NCBI GenBank assembly: GCA_021234155.1
Contig: JAJEKV010000008.1
Span: 2,699,580-2,763,579 of the forward strand
DNA: 64,000 nt
Direction: 5' to 3'
From: Isoetes taiwanensis
Taxonomy: Eukaryota > Streptophyta > Lycopodiopsida > Isoetales > Isoetaceae
Numbering within the stretch: the stretch's first letter is position 1; each line of letters starts with the position of its first letter. Shown piece after piece: positions 13,401-24,779 of the stretch. Made by a program: the position numbers and the translations under genes. Below the pieces are notes generated by a model that was not told where the DNA came from, did no database searches, and was given only the letters and a program-made list of their open reading frames with translations.

Positions 13401-13480
13401 TGAGATTCCTCTTCCACCGCTTCCCTCGGCCCGGTCCTTCTCGACCACCTCTCGTTTTAGAAGACATCTTGAGTCGCCTA
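10420..13480 (-). pseudogene. Decayed multi-exon gene of unknown function with a DGQHS motif
   Basis: Read on the minus strand, several segments look like real coding sequence. There is a basic start (MSSKTRGGREGPGRGKRWKR, about 13460-13400), a block near 12810-12590 (DLTLDDEGPILIATIDHHLA), a block at 12100-11760 (EIVQSMISNPGQMPMPG, then KFVVIDGQHSVEAQKALI) and a block at 11420-10500 (WVLDRLKEGSLIQE, then KFVFWSKDFLKNWKAKNTK). They are separated by AT-rich intron-like DNA and shifted between frames, so the gene is broken or badly sequenced. The DGQHS motif recalls the DGQHR motif of DndB-type proteins, but that similarity is short and I do not assign a function. The source could be a host gene or a large mobile element. 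Confidence 0.5.
11440..11720. repeat. Cluster of CACGCC/GGCGTG palindromic motifs
   Basis: This intron-like stretch is filled with variants of the palindrome CACGCCTGGCGTG (CACGCC, one base, GGCGTG), interleaved with AATTGGTTTGATTTGAA-like phrases. Further copies occur at about 12935, 12975, 14940 and 15070. They fall inside the minus-strand fossil gene region and stop at the border with chromovirus C2 near 15185. Confidence 0.7.
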
Positions 13481-15184
13481 GTAACGTAGGCTCAAGGTCG
13501 CGGATACGCCTTTCGAGCTGCTCGAAGAAATAGCTTTTTCAATTGCAGAGAAATAGCGTTTTTACCTGACGAGGGAAATTTGAATTTCAAGAAAACACAA
13601 AATGCGTTTCAAATATTCTTGACACATAAAAAATAATAATGACTTAAGATTCACTTTCAAAGAAAAAGAACCCGTCCACCGACTTCTTTCATTGAGTTTT
13701 TAAAATCAATCTAGAGTGTTCTTTCATTGATTACATTTATCCCGCCAAAATGTAATTAACCTAAGCTTTCTTGTAACTCAAATTTTTCCCGACCGCCTGC
13801 GTTTCCATAGCGCCTGTGATTTCGAGAACTCGAATCGGCTTCTCAAGAATGGCTACAGAATTCTGGTAAGCATCTCATTCCTATAGCTTGTACAATAATT
13901 TCCAGTAAAGGTGTCTGAATAGGCAATTGTCTGCAGTGTCGAAGATGAATGTTTCATGTTAACTACAAATCAGAAAAGGAAAGTAGGATTATGCAAGATC
14001 GACTCCATCGATCCGACTGCAAACTGTCATGGAATTCCGCTCGGGGATAAGTATGTCCGAAGTTACATTGATTAACTGGCGCTATGGATGAAGCTTTACC
14101 TCGCAGACACCCCGGTGGGGATACGGTTGGAGAAAGTGTTGGAACATTTGTTGCATGGCCAAGAAACCGCTTAAAAAAGGTATGTAACATGTATTACATT
14201 GTAGAAATATAGAAGTAGACAAAATTTGTTGTATTCATTGGAAAAAGATTACAATTGTATATAATCTGGATAAACTGGATAAACCAGACAAAATCCCAGA
14301 CTACTGTTTCAAGCCCAGTCTACTGAGTAGCTGGGCTATCGATACTCCCATTTCCATTCCAGGGCATAGTGAATGGATCAGGTAAAACCCCAGCAAAAAC
14401 ACCAGGCTCTAGCTCCACCTCCCCCGCCTGCTCCACCTCCACCACCTGGTCCACCTCCTGCTCCTCCTCCTGCTCCATTGGTTGAGCCATCTCCATTGCA
14501 TCGTGATAACGCTTTGTGGTAGTGGTTCGTGTTGGGGCATCGGGCATAGATGCTAACCACTAAGAAACGCAGCTCCTCATTTTGAATCTCGAAATGACGG
14601 ATGTAGATTCACTCGATCAATGCATGTACCGCATTCTCGGAAGTGATTAGATAAGAGGGTCAACCTCGATGGATTAGAAGGGACTCGGGAGCCCGATCTA
14701 TCATTGCCCCTCTTTGCCATCATCATTACTTGATCCAAGTACTCCGGGGGTTGCAAGATCGGGGTGCTCCAGCGGACCGGTGCTCTCTTGCTTGGGTTCA
14801 ACCGGCTAGAGATTGGAGCCAAACCGTTTGGGCTGTGTGATTGCTGCCCCAAATGTAATTCCAATGAATCTTCGTCGCCAACCGAGTGATTCATGTAACT
14901 TGGCATCTATCAATACGAAGTGAGCGGAGTATCAGTATTCACGCCTGGCGTGTTATATTTATTTATTTGTAAACTTAGATACTAAGAGACACGCGTGTTT
15001 AACTTAAAAGTTGAAACTAGGGTAAAAATTGTTTGCTTTCGGCCGTAAACCGCTTTTTTATAGGAAAAACTATACACGCTCGGCGTGCATTCAGCAGAGA
15101 GAGAGAGAAAAAAAAACCTGTATAGATAGAAGTAAATAGATAAAGGCCAGGCAATTATATACACGCTAAGCAATTCTCTAATTA
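13480..15184 (-). other. Possible upstream exons of the fossil gene; function unknown
   Basis: The minus strand has a 109-codon open frame at 14577-14906 (starting MPSYMNHSVGDEDSLELHLG) with no recognised domain. Next to it, 14390-14500 is a purine-rich Gly/Glu-coding low-complexity stretch. GGCGTG palindromes at 14940 and 15070 link this area to 10420-13480, so these could be 5' exons of the same gene or of a neighbour. I see no clear splice junctions. Confidence 0.3.
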
Positions 15185-15655
15185 AGGTTCCATATCGTCT
15201 CCTTGCAACAAATTATGACAAAACATGTGTTGCAAGTCTTCGCAGTGCGACCTTCCTGCCACTAGACTCCCCTATTGGCCTGCAGGTCCAACACCACGTC
15301 AGTGTACATTTAATTACTTTAAAGTTGGTTGTTAGGGAACCACCCATTAATTACAATTTATGTGGATGCAAGGCTAATCTCCCAGCGTAAGAAGATTATG
15401 TTTTTTCCATCTTGACGTGGAGACAGCACCCTATCATGCCTAAGATGCTCACTCATGCCTACACCTTTAGTTGCCTTTGGCATGAAGGATGGCGTCCTTC
15501 CCGTAGTAGGCATTGACTAGAGGTGCTTTCCTATCAATACATGCCTGAATGACCTCTTATCTCTCAAGTTCGTCTACTTCCGTGGGACGGAAGTAGACAT
15601 TTTAATCTACCTCCCACTCACCAATCGGTTTGGTGTCGACTATTTTGGTGACGAG
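15185..15655 (-). other. 3' leader of C2, truncated before the LTR
   Basis: Read on the minus strand, this continues from the chromodomain and contains the phrase GCGAAGACTTGCAACACATG followed by GTTGCAAGG. That matches the repeat unit of element B at 38490-38545. The stretch near 15540-15600 (CTACTTCCGTGGGACGGAAG) matches 37850-37880 in B. The leader ends abruptly near 15185, so the polypurine tract and 3' LTR are lost. Confidence 0.75.
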
Positions 15656-15800
15656 CCGACCCTTGCATTGCTCCATGAATTGGGGGTATTGCTTCTCCAA
15701 ATCTGATTGTAGAACCCACGTGGCGTCTTCCACAGGTAAGTGCGTCTATTTCACTAGGTATTGGAGAAATTGGGATCTTCTTGTCTTCTTATAGGCCCTG
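15655..15800 (-). pseudogene. C-terminal chromodomain of C2
   Basis: The minus strand encodes a chromodomain-like segment after the integrase, with the motif VEDATWVLQSDLEKQYPQF. It is the counterpart of 5640-5790 in C1, and the chromatin-targeting role is inferred from the family. Fossil. Confidence 0.75.
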
Positions 15801-15959
15801 TCAAGAAGAACCTTCGGGACGATTTCAAGCTGGTCGTCCGTCATTTCCAGTAACTCCATTGTAATACTTCCTCTGGATTAGGAATGTGCCTCTTCAGGAG
15901 ACTTACATGGAAGCGTATGGATTTTGAGATGTCTTTGGCAGGTCCAACTTGTAGGATTG

Positions 15960-16870
15960 GCTACCTACTCTTTTGGTTATCCCCGAATGGCCCAACCCCA
16001 TCTTGGAGCAAGCTTCTTGTAATTGCCGATGCGGAGCTTCGCTTGCTTGACTTTGATCTTCAGCCATACATTGTCTCCAACCTGGAATTCCCTTACCGTT
16101 CTGTGCTTATCGGCTATGCTTTTCTGCCTACTTCTCGCTGCTAGAAGGTATCCTCTTACCTCTCCTCCACTAGTCTGGCCTTGATATCCGATAATATACC
16201 TTTCCGGAGACTTCCACTTTGATTTTGGATTGTGCCATGTATCGGGGTGAGACACCGATACCCATAATTAATCATAAAAGGGGACATCCGGGATGACTCC
16301 CCGCTTGGTGTTGTTGTAGGCGAACTCCACCAAGTGGATGAAATCATCCCACTCTGTTTGTTCTAAACATAATTCCTTAGCATGTCCTCTATGATTCGGT
16401 TGGTTTGTTCCGTCTGACCATCCGTCTGAGGATGGTATGTTGTACTCATAGAGAGCTTCGTCTGAATGGTGCTAAACAAATCCTGCCAGAATGCACTCAT
16501 AAATTTTGAATCTCTATCCGAAATTATTTCTCTCGATCCCGCGGAGTCTAAAGATCTCTTTGGTGAACACACGACAGGTGTCTAATGCCGTGGTTCGTGG
16601 TCCTACACGCTAAATGTGCCATCTTCGACAACTTGTCCACCACCACCATTAATGCGTCTTTGCCTCTTATAGTTCTCGGGAGCCCCGTAATGAAATCCAT
16701 ACTTATGACTTCCCATTTTGCATTCGGCACAGGCAATGGCTCTAAAGCTCCTAGAATTCGGAGTTGCTCCGCTTTTGTCTGCTGACATAGCTGGCATTCT
16801 CGAATGTACCTGGCTATTTGCTTCTTCATGTCGGGCCGAATAGCGCTGCTCGATCTTAAAATAGGTCTTC
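15960..16870 (-). pseudogene. Integrase region of C2
   Basis: On the minus strand the zinc-binding finger lies near 16870-16780 (YIRECQLCQQTKAEQ). The catalytic core follows at 16700-16400, with MDFITGLPRT, then [18 protein letters not shown] and TYHPQTDGQTEQTNRIIE (catalytic Asp and Glu environment). The C-terminal module is at 16150-15990 with VGDNVWLKIKVKQAK. Broken fossil. Confidence 0.9.
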
Positions 16871-16899
16871 ATAAAACCTGCGTGTCCGGCTATTGGGCT

Positions 16900-18600
16900 A
16901 TTGTGTGTGTCATGGAGTATCAACTTTCTGAGTCTTGATGATTCTGGTACACACAATTTATTTTTGTGGTACAATAGATTACCTTCCTTCTTAAAATGTT
17001 TGAAGGTTTCCCTCTCTTTGTCCGTTCTTGCCTCTTTAGAAAGGCTCGTCCATGCTTCCTTGAAGTCTCGATCTAGAGGCAACGTCTCTTCTATCTTCTT
17101 GCCAAACTCACTAGTGAGTGTCGATATGGCATTACTGTGAACTCTTGTCGTCCAGGGGTGCCTTGAGAGCGCGTCACCACATTGAGCTTGCCTGGCTTGT
17201 ACACGATGACAAAGTTGTATTCTTCCAGGAACTCCATCCATCTCCTTTGCCCCAAGTTGAGATGTGGTTGGGTGAAGACATATTGTAAACTCTGATGGTC
17301 TGTATCTAAATGGAACCTCCTTCCCAATAGATAGTGCCTCCATATTCTCAATGCTCTCACCACTGCTAGCAACTCCTGATCATGGGTTAGGTAGCGCGTT
17401 TTGGCGTCGTTCATCTTCCTTGAATCATATGCTACCACCCTCCCTTCCTGCATCAAGACCCCTCCTGTTGCAATCTTGCTAGTATCTGTTGCCACCAACT
17501 TATCTTTCTCTAGATCCGGCAAGACTAAGGCTGGCACAGTCGTTAAAGCTTCATTCAACGTCTCAAATGCTTCATGGGCCTTCCTTTGCCAATGACCTGC
17601 CCAATCTTTTATCTTTTCTACTTTGGTGAGGTCCGTCAATGGAGCTGCTACCTTTGCAAAGTTCTTGATGAACTTCCTGTAATATCCTGCTAAGTCGAGG
17701 AAGCTCCTCACTTTATGGATGTTCTTTGGTGCCGCCCAATCAATTACCGCTTCAATCTTTGCAAGGTCAGTGGAGATCCCTTCTGCTGTGATTACATGCC
17801 CCAAGTATTCTACCCTTTTCCGCCTGGTGACCGGTGTTGTCCCATAATGCGTCGCATTCGTACCATACGTGCTTGTCGCATTTATTTTTTAAAAAATACG
17901 TTTTTTTTTCAGCCATACGTACCTTACATACGTTTGGAGTATTTTTTTAAAAATAAAAAAATAGTGTTTAAATAGAATAAAACAGTGAAATAAAACATAA
18001 AACTTATGTAGGGGAAGTTGGTTAGCATGTTAGTTTGCTATCTAGGAGGTCCAGGTTCAATTCCTGGTAAGTGCAAGTTTACTGTTCTGTGAAAAACAAG
18101 TAGTATTTAAAAAAAAAACGTCAGGAGTATTTTTTAAAAATAGTACGTACCTCTCAACTTTTCAAGTACCTTTCTCAAGTGTTGGACGTGCTCCTCTAAG
18201 GATTTGCTGTAAACTAGAATGTCATCAAAGAAAACTATGATGAATGCATCTAGGAACTCAGGAAGACGGTATCACTGTGAACTCATAATGGCCATATCTC
18301 GTCCTGAATGCAGTCTTATGGATGTCCTCTTCCTTGATTCTGATCTGGTGGTAGCATGACCTCAAATCTATCTTGGAGAAGACCTTTGCTCCCTGCAGTT
18401 GATCCATCAAATCATCTGATCGAGGTAGAGCATATTTGTTCTTGATGGTGTGCTTGTTCAATTGACGATAGTCAATGCACATTCTGAGACTTCCATCCTT
18501 CTTCTTGACGAAAAGTATTGGCGCTCCAAATGGGGAGATACTAGGTCTTATAAACCCTAGGTCTAGCAACTTCTACAATTGCTTCTTCAATTCCGTCAAC
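16900..18600 (-). pseudogene. Reverse transcriptase and RNase H region of C2, split by a SINE-like insert
   Basis: RT begins at about 18570 ([20 protein letters not shown]) and includes [20 protein letters not shown] and [19 protein letters not shown]. The thumb lies at 17804-17700 (MGHVITAEGISTD), RNase H is around 17500-17270 (ATDTSKIATGGVLMQ, then [20 protein letters not shown]), and its end is near 17150. Between the RT core and the thumb lies foreign DNA with tRNA-like promoter boxes at about 17835-18158. Broken fossil, same family as C1. Confidence 0.92.
17835..18158 (+). mobile_element. tRNA-derived SINE-like insertion inside the C2 RT
   Basis: The RT reading is interrupted by AT-rich DNA absent from C1 at this point. 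Inside it 18005-18065 looks like a tRNA. There is an A-box-like GTAGGGGAAGTTGG at 18008-18021 and a perfect T-arm, CCAGG-TTCAATT-CCTGG (18051-18067), containing the B box GGTTCAATTCC. An A-rich tail follows near 18108-18118. The anticodon arm and acceptor stem do not pair well, so it is not a functional tRNA. Direct repeats resembling GGAGTATTTTTTAAAAATA at about 17935-17955 and 18124-18142 flank the tRNA-like part and could be target duplications. Confidence 0.6.
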
Positions 18601-19220
18601 TCCTGAGGTGACATCCTGTAAGGTGCCTTACTTGTTGGCTTCGTTCCTGGCTCAGGTGCTATTTCACACTCGACTCCTCTGTAAGGTGGAAGTTGCTTAA
18701 TCTCATCTGGAAACAAATCATGGAATTCCTTCACCAACTTTGCTATCATCTTTGGGAGCTTGCTCAACGCTTTGGCCTCTTTGTCTTCCTCTGCCTCTTT
18801 CTCGTCAACTTCGAGTTTAAACACATAGGCCACTTGCTCCTTCCTTATGCATCTAAGTAGCTTCTTACTAAACATGCATTGCATGATTGGGGTGACTTCT
18901 TTTCATGTTATCTCAATGAACTTGCCCACTGGCGTCGTTAAGGTTACTTTTTGCTTCCCACAATCAATCATGGCTCCAACTGGTCCAAGGTATTCCATGC
19001 CTATGATGAAGTCGTACTTGCCGATGTTCATCACTTACGCTCCCCCGGCGTGGTGTCGGATTGCCCCATTTGCCAACACAACCGGTCTAGGCTTGGACTT
19101 CAAAAGCTTCAGCTTCAACATCTCTACCTTTCTTGGCGAAGCAAAATTGTGGGTACTCCCTGTGGCTATCAACACTATGAAGGACTTGGCCCGGACCTTC
19201 CCAATCATCGAAATGACTTG
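18570..19220 (-). pseudogene. Protease-to-RT linker of C2
   Basis: The minus strand carries the segment between protease and RT: MQCMFSKKLLRCIRKEQV and a Lys/Glu-rich stretch, then LFPDEIKQLPPYRGVECEI and KAPYRMSPQELTELKKQL, the typical lead-in to chromovirus RT. The retropepsin lies about 19220-18900 but is poorly preserved. Broken fossil. Confidence 0.75.
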
Positions 19221-19223
19221 GTA

Positions 19224-19917
19224 CTAACTCTCAGCATTCTCAGAGTCAATAGCAGCAAAGATGTGGTACTCACCCTCGATGTAGTCGCGAGCATCTTCTT
19301 CGTCGATCTCCAGGGGTGTCTCCCATCCTCCTAGTTCTGCTAACGCCGCATTCATCACAAATGGGCAGTTATGTGTCCGATGTCCTAGTTGGAAGCACCT
19401 GAAGCACAACTGCTTTTCAATACATTCCTGCCTCTTCTCCTTGGGGATGGACTGTAAGAACTGCTTCACTGCTTTGGAGTAGTTTGAACCACCTCCTTGC
19501 TCCTTATCCTTGAAACTGACCTGCTTCTTGTCCTGCTTGCCAAAATTTGCATTGCCTTGCTTTCCATAACTTGCATTGTACTGAGGTCTGGTAGCTGCTG
19601 GGCTTGTTGCTCTTGGGTTGTAGCCTGTAGCCTTCCCTTGTCCTGATAGTACTGTTGCCGCGGACCACTCCCTTGAGGTCTTGTTCCTTGTAAGCTCACC
19701 GCTTTTAGACTCGACACTATTCTCGGGGTTTATTGCTCTCACCCGGTTTCACGATCTCCTCGTTCAAGCCTTCGATGTACCCCTCTACTGCATGTCTTTC
19801 ACTCAATTTTGGCACATAGAGACTCAGCCTCATGAACTCTTGATTGTACTTACTTCCTTGTCTTATTGCCTTGCTCCAACGTGTAGAATGTACGTGTAGA
19901 TCATCTGCCGCCAAGCA
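19224..19917 (-). pseudogene. C-terminal part of C2 gag with zinc knuckle
   Basis: The minus strand encodes the end of gag: EFMRLSLYVPKLSERHAVEG with YIEGLNEEI after it, a Gln/Ser/Lys-rich linker, and a CCHC knuckle CFRCFQLGHRTHNCP at about 19415-19370 that would bind RNA. At 19917 the reading stops against the 5' LTR of element A. The earlier half of gag is found on the far side of A at 44063-44867. Confidence 0.85.
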
Positions 19918-22201
19918 TGTATTAGCACTAATCCTATCAGTTTGGTTCAATTTGCAAGATATTAGGAGAATGCTTCACTAGCATACACTCAAGTTTGAAG
20001 AACAAAGGAAGGACAATTGACTCAAGTCACTCAAGAGATACAAAAAGGTCAAACAAGCATGGGAAGTGTAGAGAAGAAGAGAAAAAAGATCCCTTGAAGA
20101 GCATTCCATGGTATGTGATCATTTATGAGCTTGGCATCTTTGGCATTTCTTTGGTTTCCATCCTCATCCACTCCACCATCCCAAATAGCATTGAACCTTG
20201 GCTCCTTCCTCATACACCTCCCAAAGTCAAACTTGACCTTGAAAGTTCTTTCTAGTCAAAATACACCTTCATAAAACACCCACTTGCTTCATCATCCACT
20301 AGTTCAAGAGAGACTTGACATAGTCACAACTTTGCTTATGAAGTCAACATTCCATGCAACTTGAGCAAAATGTAGAGAGGCTTGCAAAATCCCTAAGGGA
20401 AATGCTCAAAATTCAAATATGCCTCAAAGATGCCTCAAAGATGCTCCACAAAATTTTTGGCTTCCTAATGAGCACTAGATGTGCCAAGTCCCTCCACACC
20501 ATACTACACACATCACACCCATCACCATTTTATCCTTTTTCATCTCAAACTCTCATTCAAATCAAAATTCATTCAAAGTATCATTGTTGCCACATCACTT
20601 TTGACACCTCATCACTCACACACATCATCTCCACATCATTCTAAAAATTTTGACTAGAGAGAATTTTCAAATTCAAGTGGGCTGACACGTCATCATTCCC
20701 ATTGGCCATGTCATACTACTTGGCCATGCCTTCTTTTTCAAATGCCACTCCATCCACTCCCCAAATTCTTTCCAAATTCCAAAGAGCTCTATGGTGAAAA
20801 AAGACCCCAGAATATTATAGGGCACAAAAAAAGATTCCCCTAGAAAAAAAGAATTTTGAGAAAAGGCCTTATTCTAGGCATGATATATGTTTTCTAGGGA
20901 ATCGTGCCATAGGGTGTAAAGGGTGCAAAAATTTTCCTATCTACCCCCACCCTAATTTTCTTCCAAGCCAATTCCCCGCCGTGGAGCATCCCAAAGTGCA
21001 GGGGGGTGGAGGTACCGAATCCCACGTGGACATCGCACGCTAATAATCGAAGAATGGATTTTTTTTAGCCCTTATATACCTTGTCTCCCAAATTCGATCA
21101 AAATTCGTGGGATATTGAGCTTGAACTACCAAAAACCTAAACTGAAAACGCCAAGATCCTGCTCAATCCGCCAAACAAACCATTAAATCACTACCTAAAC
21201 CGGCCGAATCATCATGTTTAATGCCATGAATGCTTAGTGCGAGCTAGAAGACGTAAGATTGAGGGAAATAATTGAGATCTCAACTAAACGTAACATTCTA
21301 CAAAAGGGGATTTTCTCGCACGTAAGATTTTCGAGGGCTTGAAGGCAAAGAAGAAAGATTTGGCTTGAAGAAGGACCCGCTTGATAATCTTGAGCTTGTT
21401 TCTCGACCTCCTATGTTTACCTTTGATCCGATTGTTGACTCAATACTCCGGATTTTATATGTGTACCTATTTAATCTCGTGCCCAAGACCCCGAGCTTGG
21501 GATATTACATTGTATCTTCTCGAAAGGACTGATTAAATTGAAAACCGACCTTTGTAGCAATTTGCTTGAGTTGCATTGTGATCTTTTTCCAAAAAGAGAA
21601 AATTGTTATTGGTTGAGTGTCTATCGCGACAAATTGTTTTCCAAAATTGCAAATCAGAGCCGTGCAATGCTAAATACACGCACAGTTCACCTATAGTAAA
21701 CATTTCTCTCGAAGTTTATTCTCTTCTCATAGTCTTAGGCAAAAAATTATCAAAAGAAAAATTAGGTCCCTTCGGGTCAAAGAAAAAGTTGGCCCTTGGT
21801 GTGTGACAAAACGAGAAAGATAGAGCCGGTAGCTCCAAAAATTCACCACCAATGTCGAAGTTTCAAATTTCAGCTCTGTTAGGGATATTGACCAAAAATT
21901 GACGGGTCGATTGATCCGATTTCGCCTACCTAGCCTACCCCGACCTTGTTGAGTTTTTTGCGCTTAGATTGTGTCAAGTGTTGAGCATCTAGTAGAAAGA
22001 TATCCGCACCCATAGCTTCATAGATCACATCCCCGCAACTTATTTTGTGAGGCGACTTTTTTTATCTTCGTGGAAACTCACTCTTAGTGAACTCTTGTGC
22101 ATTTTTCCTCGAATCTTTGTGACTCGTGAGTGGTTGCCTTTAAGCAACCTGGAGGTTCTAAAACAACCGAGGTTGAAGGTTTTGCCAGAACACCTTCAAC
22201 A
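19918..22201 (+). repeat. 5' LTR of element A
   Basis: 2284 bp, beginning TGTATTAGCAC and ending CACCTTCAACA. Near-identical copies lie at 29923-31109 (partial) and 41762-44062. A TATA box is at about 21072-21078 (TTATATACC), roughly 1.15 kb into the LTR. Scattered short differences between copies cluster at CAG/CTG-like sites. Confidence 0.93.
21072..21078 (+). promoter_or_regulatory. TATA box in the element A LTR
   Basis: TTATATA in the context GCCCTTATATACCTTG is kept in all three LTR copies (also about 31082 and 42912). It is the likely core promoter of element A, with transcription expected to start about 30 bases downstream. Confidence 0.65.
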
Positions 22202-22204
22202 TTT

Positions 22205-22223
22205 TGGAGGTTCTACCGAGATC
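22205..22223 (+). other. Primer-binding site of element A, tRNA-Gln-like
   Basis: TGGAGGTTCTACCGAGATC lies three bases after the 5' LTR end. Its complement ends ...AGAACCTCCA and resembles the 3' end of plant tRNA-Gln (from memory, one or two mismatches). It would prime minus-strand DNA synthesis and fixes the right end of the 5' LTR. Confidence 0.65.
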
Positions 22224-22243
22224 ATCTTCCCCGAATCGGACTC

Positions 22244-23500
22244 ATGGCACCAAGAAGAGTTAATGAGACATCCGAGCCTACCGAGACACGTGATAATCAT
22301 GAAGCTACCGCTACACCCACGGCCACCATACAAGCCGAATCGCAGCATGCCTTATCAATACTTTGAGTTAAATGTGCCTACTCCAGTCCCCTCGCTTTTT
22401 GATCCGAAAGCATGAATGCCAACAATTTCCTCAAAACTTTTGAAGAATACTATCAAGAATATGGTCACAAAAAGGTCGTAAGTTTTCTCGAAGTTTAAGA
22501 AGTGTTTTAAGAATGATGAGGTAAGGGCTTGGTTAGAATATGTTATAGGTTTAGGCACCAATTCTTGGGAAGAACGGTAAAAAAGTTTCTAGCAAGGTTT
22601 GGAAGAGTCTTGGACCCCCAAGATTTAATATTTGAGTTGCAAACTTTTTCATCAAGCATGGTGAAAGTGTGCAAAGAAGATGTTGAAAGATTCAACCACT
22701 ATCTGGTCAAATGCCAAATCAATCATGTTCCTAACCATACATTGCATCTAGTGGCTTCTTTTATCGTGGGATTGAGCAGCGTAACAAGAATACACGTAAA
22801 GCTTTTGAAGATTCAAAAACAGGAGGGGTTTGATACAATACACAAGGCTTTCACCAAAGCCACCGAAATTGCTGATATGATATCATACTTACCGTGATGA
22901 CATACACTCACCAAGTGATCCTTTTTTCCAGATTATGATGAGGAGTGTATGGGATCAAGACTGCACTGCCTATGCTATCCAAAAGGAAAAGAAAAAAGGT
23001 TAAGGTGGAAGATGATGAGGCTCCCCGCAGCAGATGTAAGAGCAGAGATCACCAAGGTATCCGAGGTAATCGGGTTGAGGTAACTAAACAACCGCAAGAG
23101 TTGAAGAGCTCAAAATATGAAAAAGAAAACTTACCCCCCATGTGTGCATTGCTTTAGAGATACTCACTCTTCCGATTATTGCTGGTATAGGCCATGCACT
23201 AAGTGTGGAAAAAGAGGTCACTTTGGTAAAGAATGCCCCGGTGTGAATTTTGTAAGGTCAGAGGGACATTATGAGGATAGGTGCAAAGGTCAAAGAATAT
23301 TTTGCCGCACAAGAAAAATCTAAAATTGGTGAGCCAAGTGCATCTATAAGGTTTGTGCAGGAAGTTGAAGAGCAAGAGGAGATTATGGCTGCCCACACCG
23401 TAAGGATGAATAATGCCAAAGAGAAAGAACTGCACTTGAGGAAGCCGAGATTTTGAAACATAAAGATGCTGAGCAAGCAAGAAGTCGCGGCTCTTCCTCC
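22244..23500 (+). pseudogene. gag of element A
   Basis: Starts at ATG 22244 (MAPRRVNETSEPTETRD), just after the primer site. The capsid-like part follows (FLKTFEEYYQEYG near 22420; DVERFNHYLVKCQINHVPNH near 22680-22740). Zinc-knuckle signatures are at 23140-23250 (CTKCGKRGHFGKECP). The product would package RNA. Broken fossil. Confidence 0.8.
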
Positions 23501-23739
23501 CTGCTCAAAAATTGGTCAAGAAGGAAAAAAGAGTGTGAGGATTTTGAATATTTATTGAAGAATTCTAAAATCTGTGGTAGATTTGTCGACCCTACTCAAG
23601 ATAGCCCCTTCTTACAAAAAAAAGGTGCTCAATCTTACTAAGGAAGATGAGTTTGCCCCGACAAAACCACATTGATGAGCACATGCTCACCGTGATGATA
23701 ATGATCCCGAGCTTTCACTTGTGTTGCTAAAATGGAAGG

Positions 23740-23990
23740 AAAAGTATTGACCAAAGTTCTCGCTAGATGGAGGATCACCCTTGAACGTGATGCCACACCA
23801 TGTCATGAGACTATGTGGACTAGAAATAGATAAGAAGGCTCCAATGATCTTGAAATCTTTTCTAACTCTAAAATCAATCCAAAGGGGAATAGTTAGCAAT
23901 GTGCCTATTGATGTTGAAGGAATAATGGTTGCAGCCTAACTTTGTTGTGGTTGCTTTTGAAGGAATAGGGACAAATCAGATATATATGAC
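23740..23990 (+). pseudogene. Retropepsin region of element A
   Basis: The stretch FSLDGGSPLNVMP near 23755-23795 corresponds to the DGG/DGA-type active site of non-chromovirus Ty3/gypsy proteases. VPIDVEGIMVAA near 23900-23935 fits the flap-to-end region. Broken fossil; identification rests on these two blocks and on position between gag and RNase H/RT. Confidence 0.6.
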
Positions 23991-24254
23991 TTACTTTTGG
24001 GCAGAAGGTGGCTTTCTACAAAAGAGATGCTAGGCCCCGTGTGGTCAAGAGGAGAATGTACCATCTCAAATGGCAAGAAAAAGGTAACATTGTATAATAA
24101 GTTAGGAGAGTTTGAAAGCATGAATTTCATTAAAGAAGAAATGTTAATATCACATCCATGTGGAGAATTTGAACCGGATACAAAGAGAGTTGGAGTCTAG
24201 CATAGAAATCTCAAAGGAGTTGGCTTCAACCTAGGTTGAGCAATTTTGCTTATT

Positions 24255-24620
24255 TATGGTTTGATGGTGGTGTTTCCAAAAGGCTTAATGTGGCATCTTC
24301 TCACGCTATTCTCAAGGATGCTTCCAACAAAGTTGTCCGGCTAAAGTAGGAAGAATTTATCCTAATGTCACTTCTAATATGGCGTAATATAAGGCATTGA
24401 TTGCGTGTCTTCAAGAGGCAAAAAAAAATCTAAACATCAGGAATGTAATCATCTTTGGAGACTCTCACTTTGTCTCAGCAGCAAATATCAGGAGAATATC
24501 GTGCCAAGAATGAAGACATGTTGCAGCTCAAAAAATCAAGCCATGCCGAACTGAAGAATTTTGATACCGGGAACTCGCCATGTTCCAAGGGAGCAAAATG
24601 GTGAAGCAGCACTTCGTTGT
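24255..24620 (+). pseudogene. Additional RNase H domain of element A, upstream of RT
   Basis: An RNase HI-like domain with FDGGVSK (first catalytic Asp) near 24260, a YKALIACLQEAKKN block near 24390-24430 (glutamate helix region), NVIIFGDSHFV near 24445-24475 (third catalytic Asp) and ELRHVPREQNGEAALR near 24550-24605. Plant Tat/Ogre-type elements carry an extra RNase H of this kind. Here it lies before the RT, whereas the usual RNase H follows RT. Broken fossil. Confidence 0.75.
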
Positions 24621-24779
24621 CAGAAGTGTGCTACTTGAACATTTGGTCGAGGGAGCAATTCAAGAGGAGGAACTTGAGAGGAGAGAGATCCGCAACAGCC
24701 TATACCCCATCCCCGGTAATCAATGCAAGTGAAGACAAACAGGTAAGGGAAGTCAAGGTCAATAAGAAAGGTCTAGATA

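Noticed and set aside
14320-14560. Gly/Glu-rich minus-strand frames
   Set aside because: Two frames of the same low-complexity purine-rich DNA, with no conserved motif.
18005-18080. A functional tRNA gene (possible anticodon TGC)
   Set aside because: The T-arm is perfect but the anticodon and acceptor stems do not pair, and it sits in an AT-rich insertion with an A-rich tail, so a SINE is likelier.
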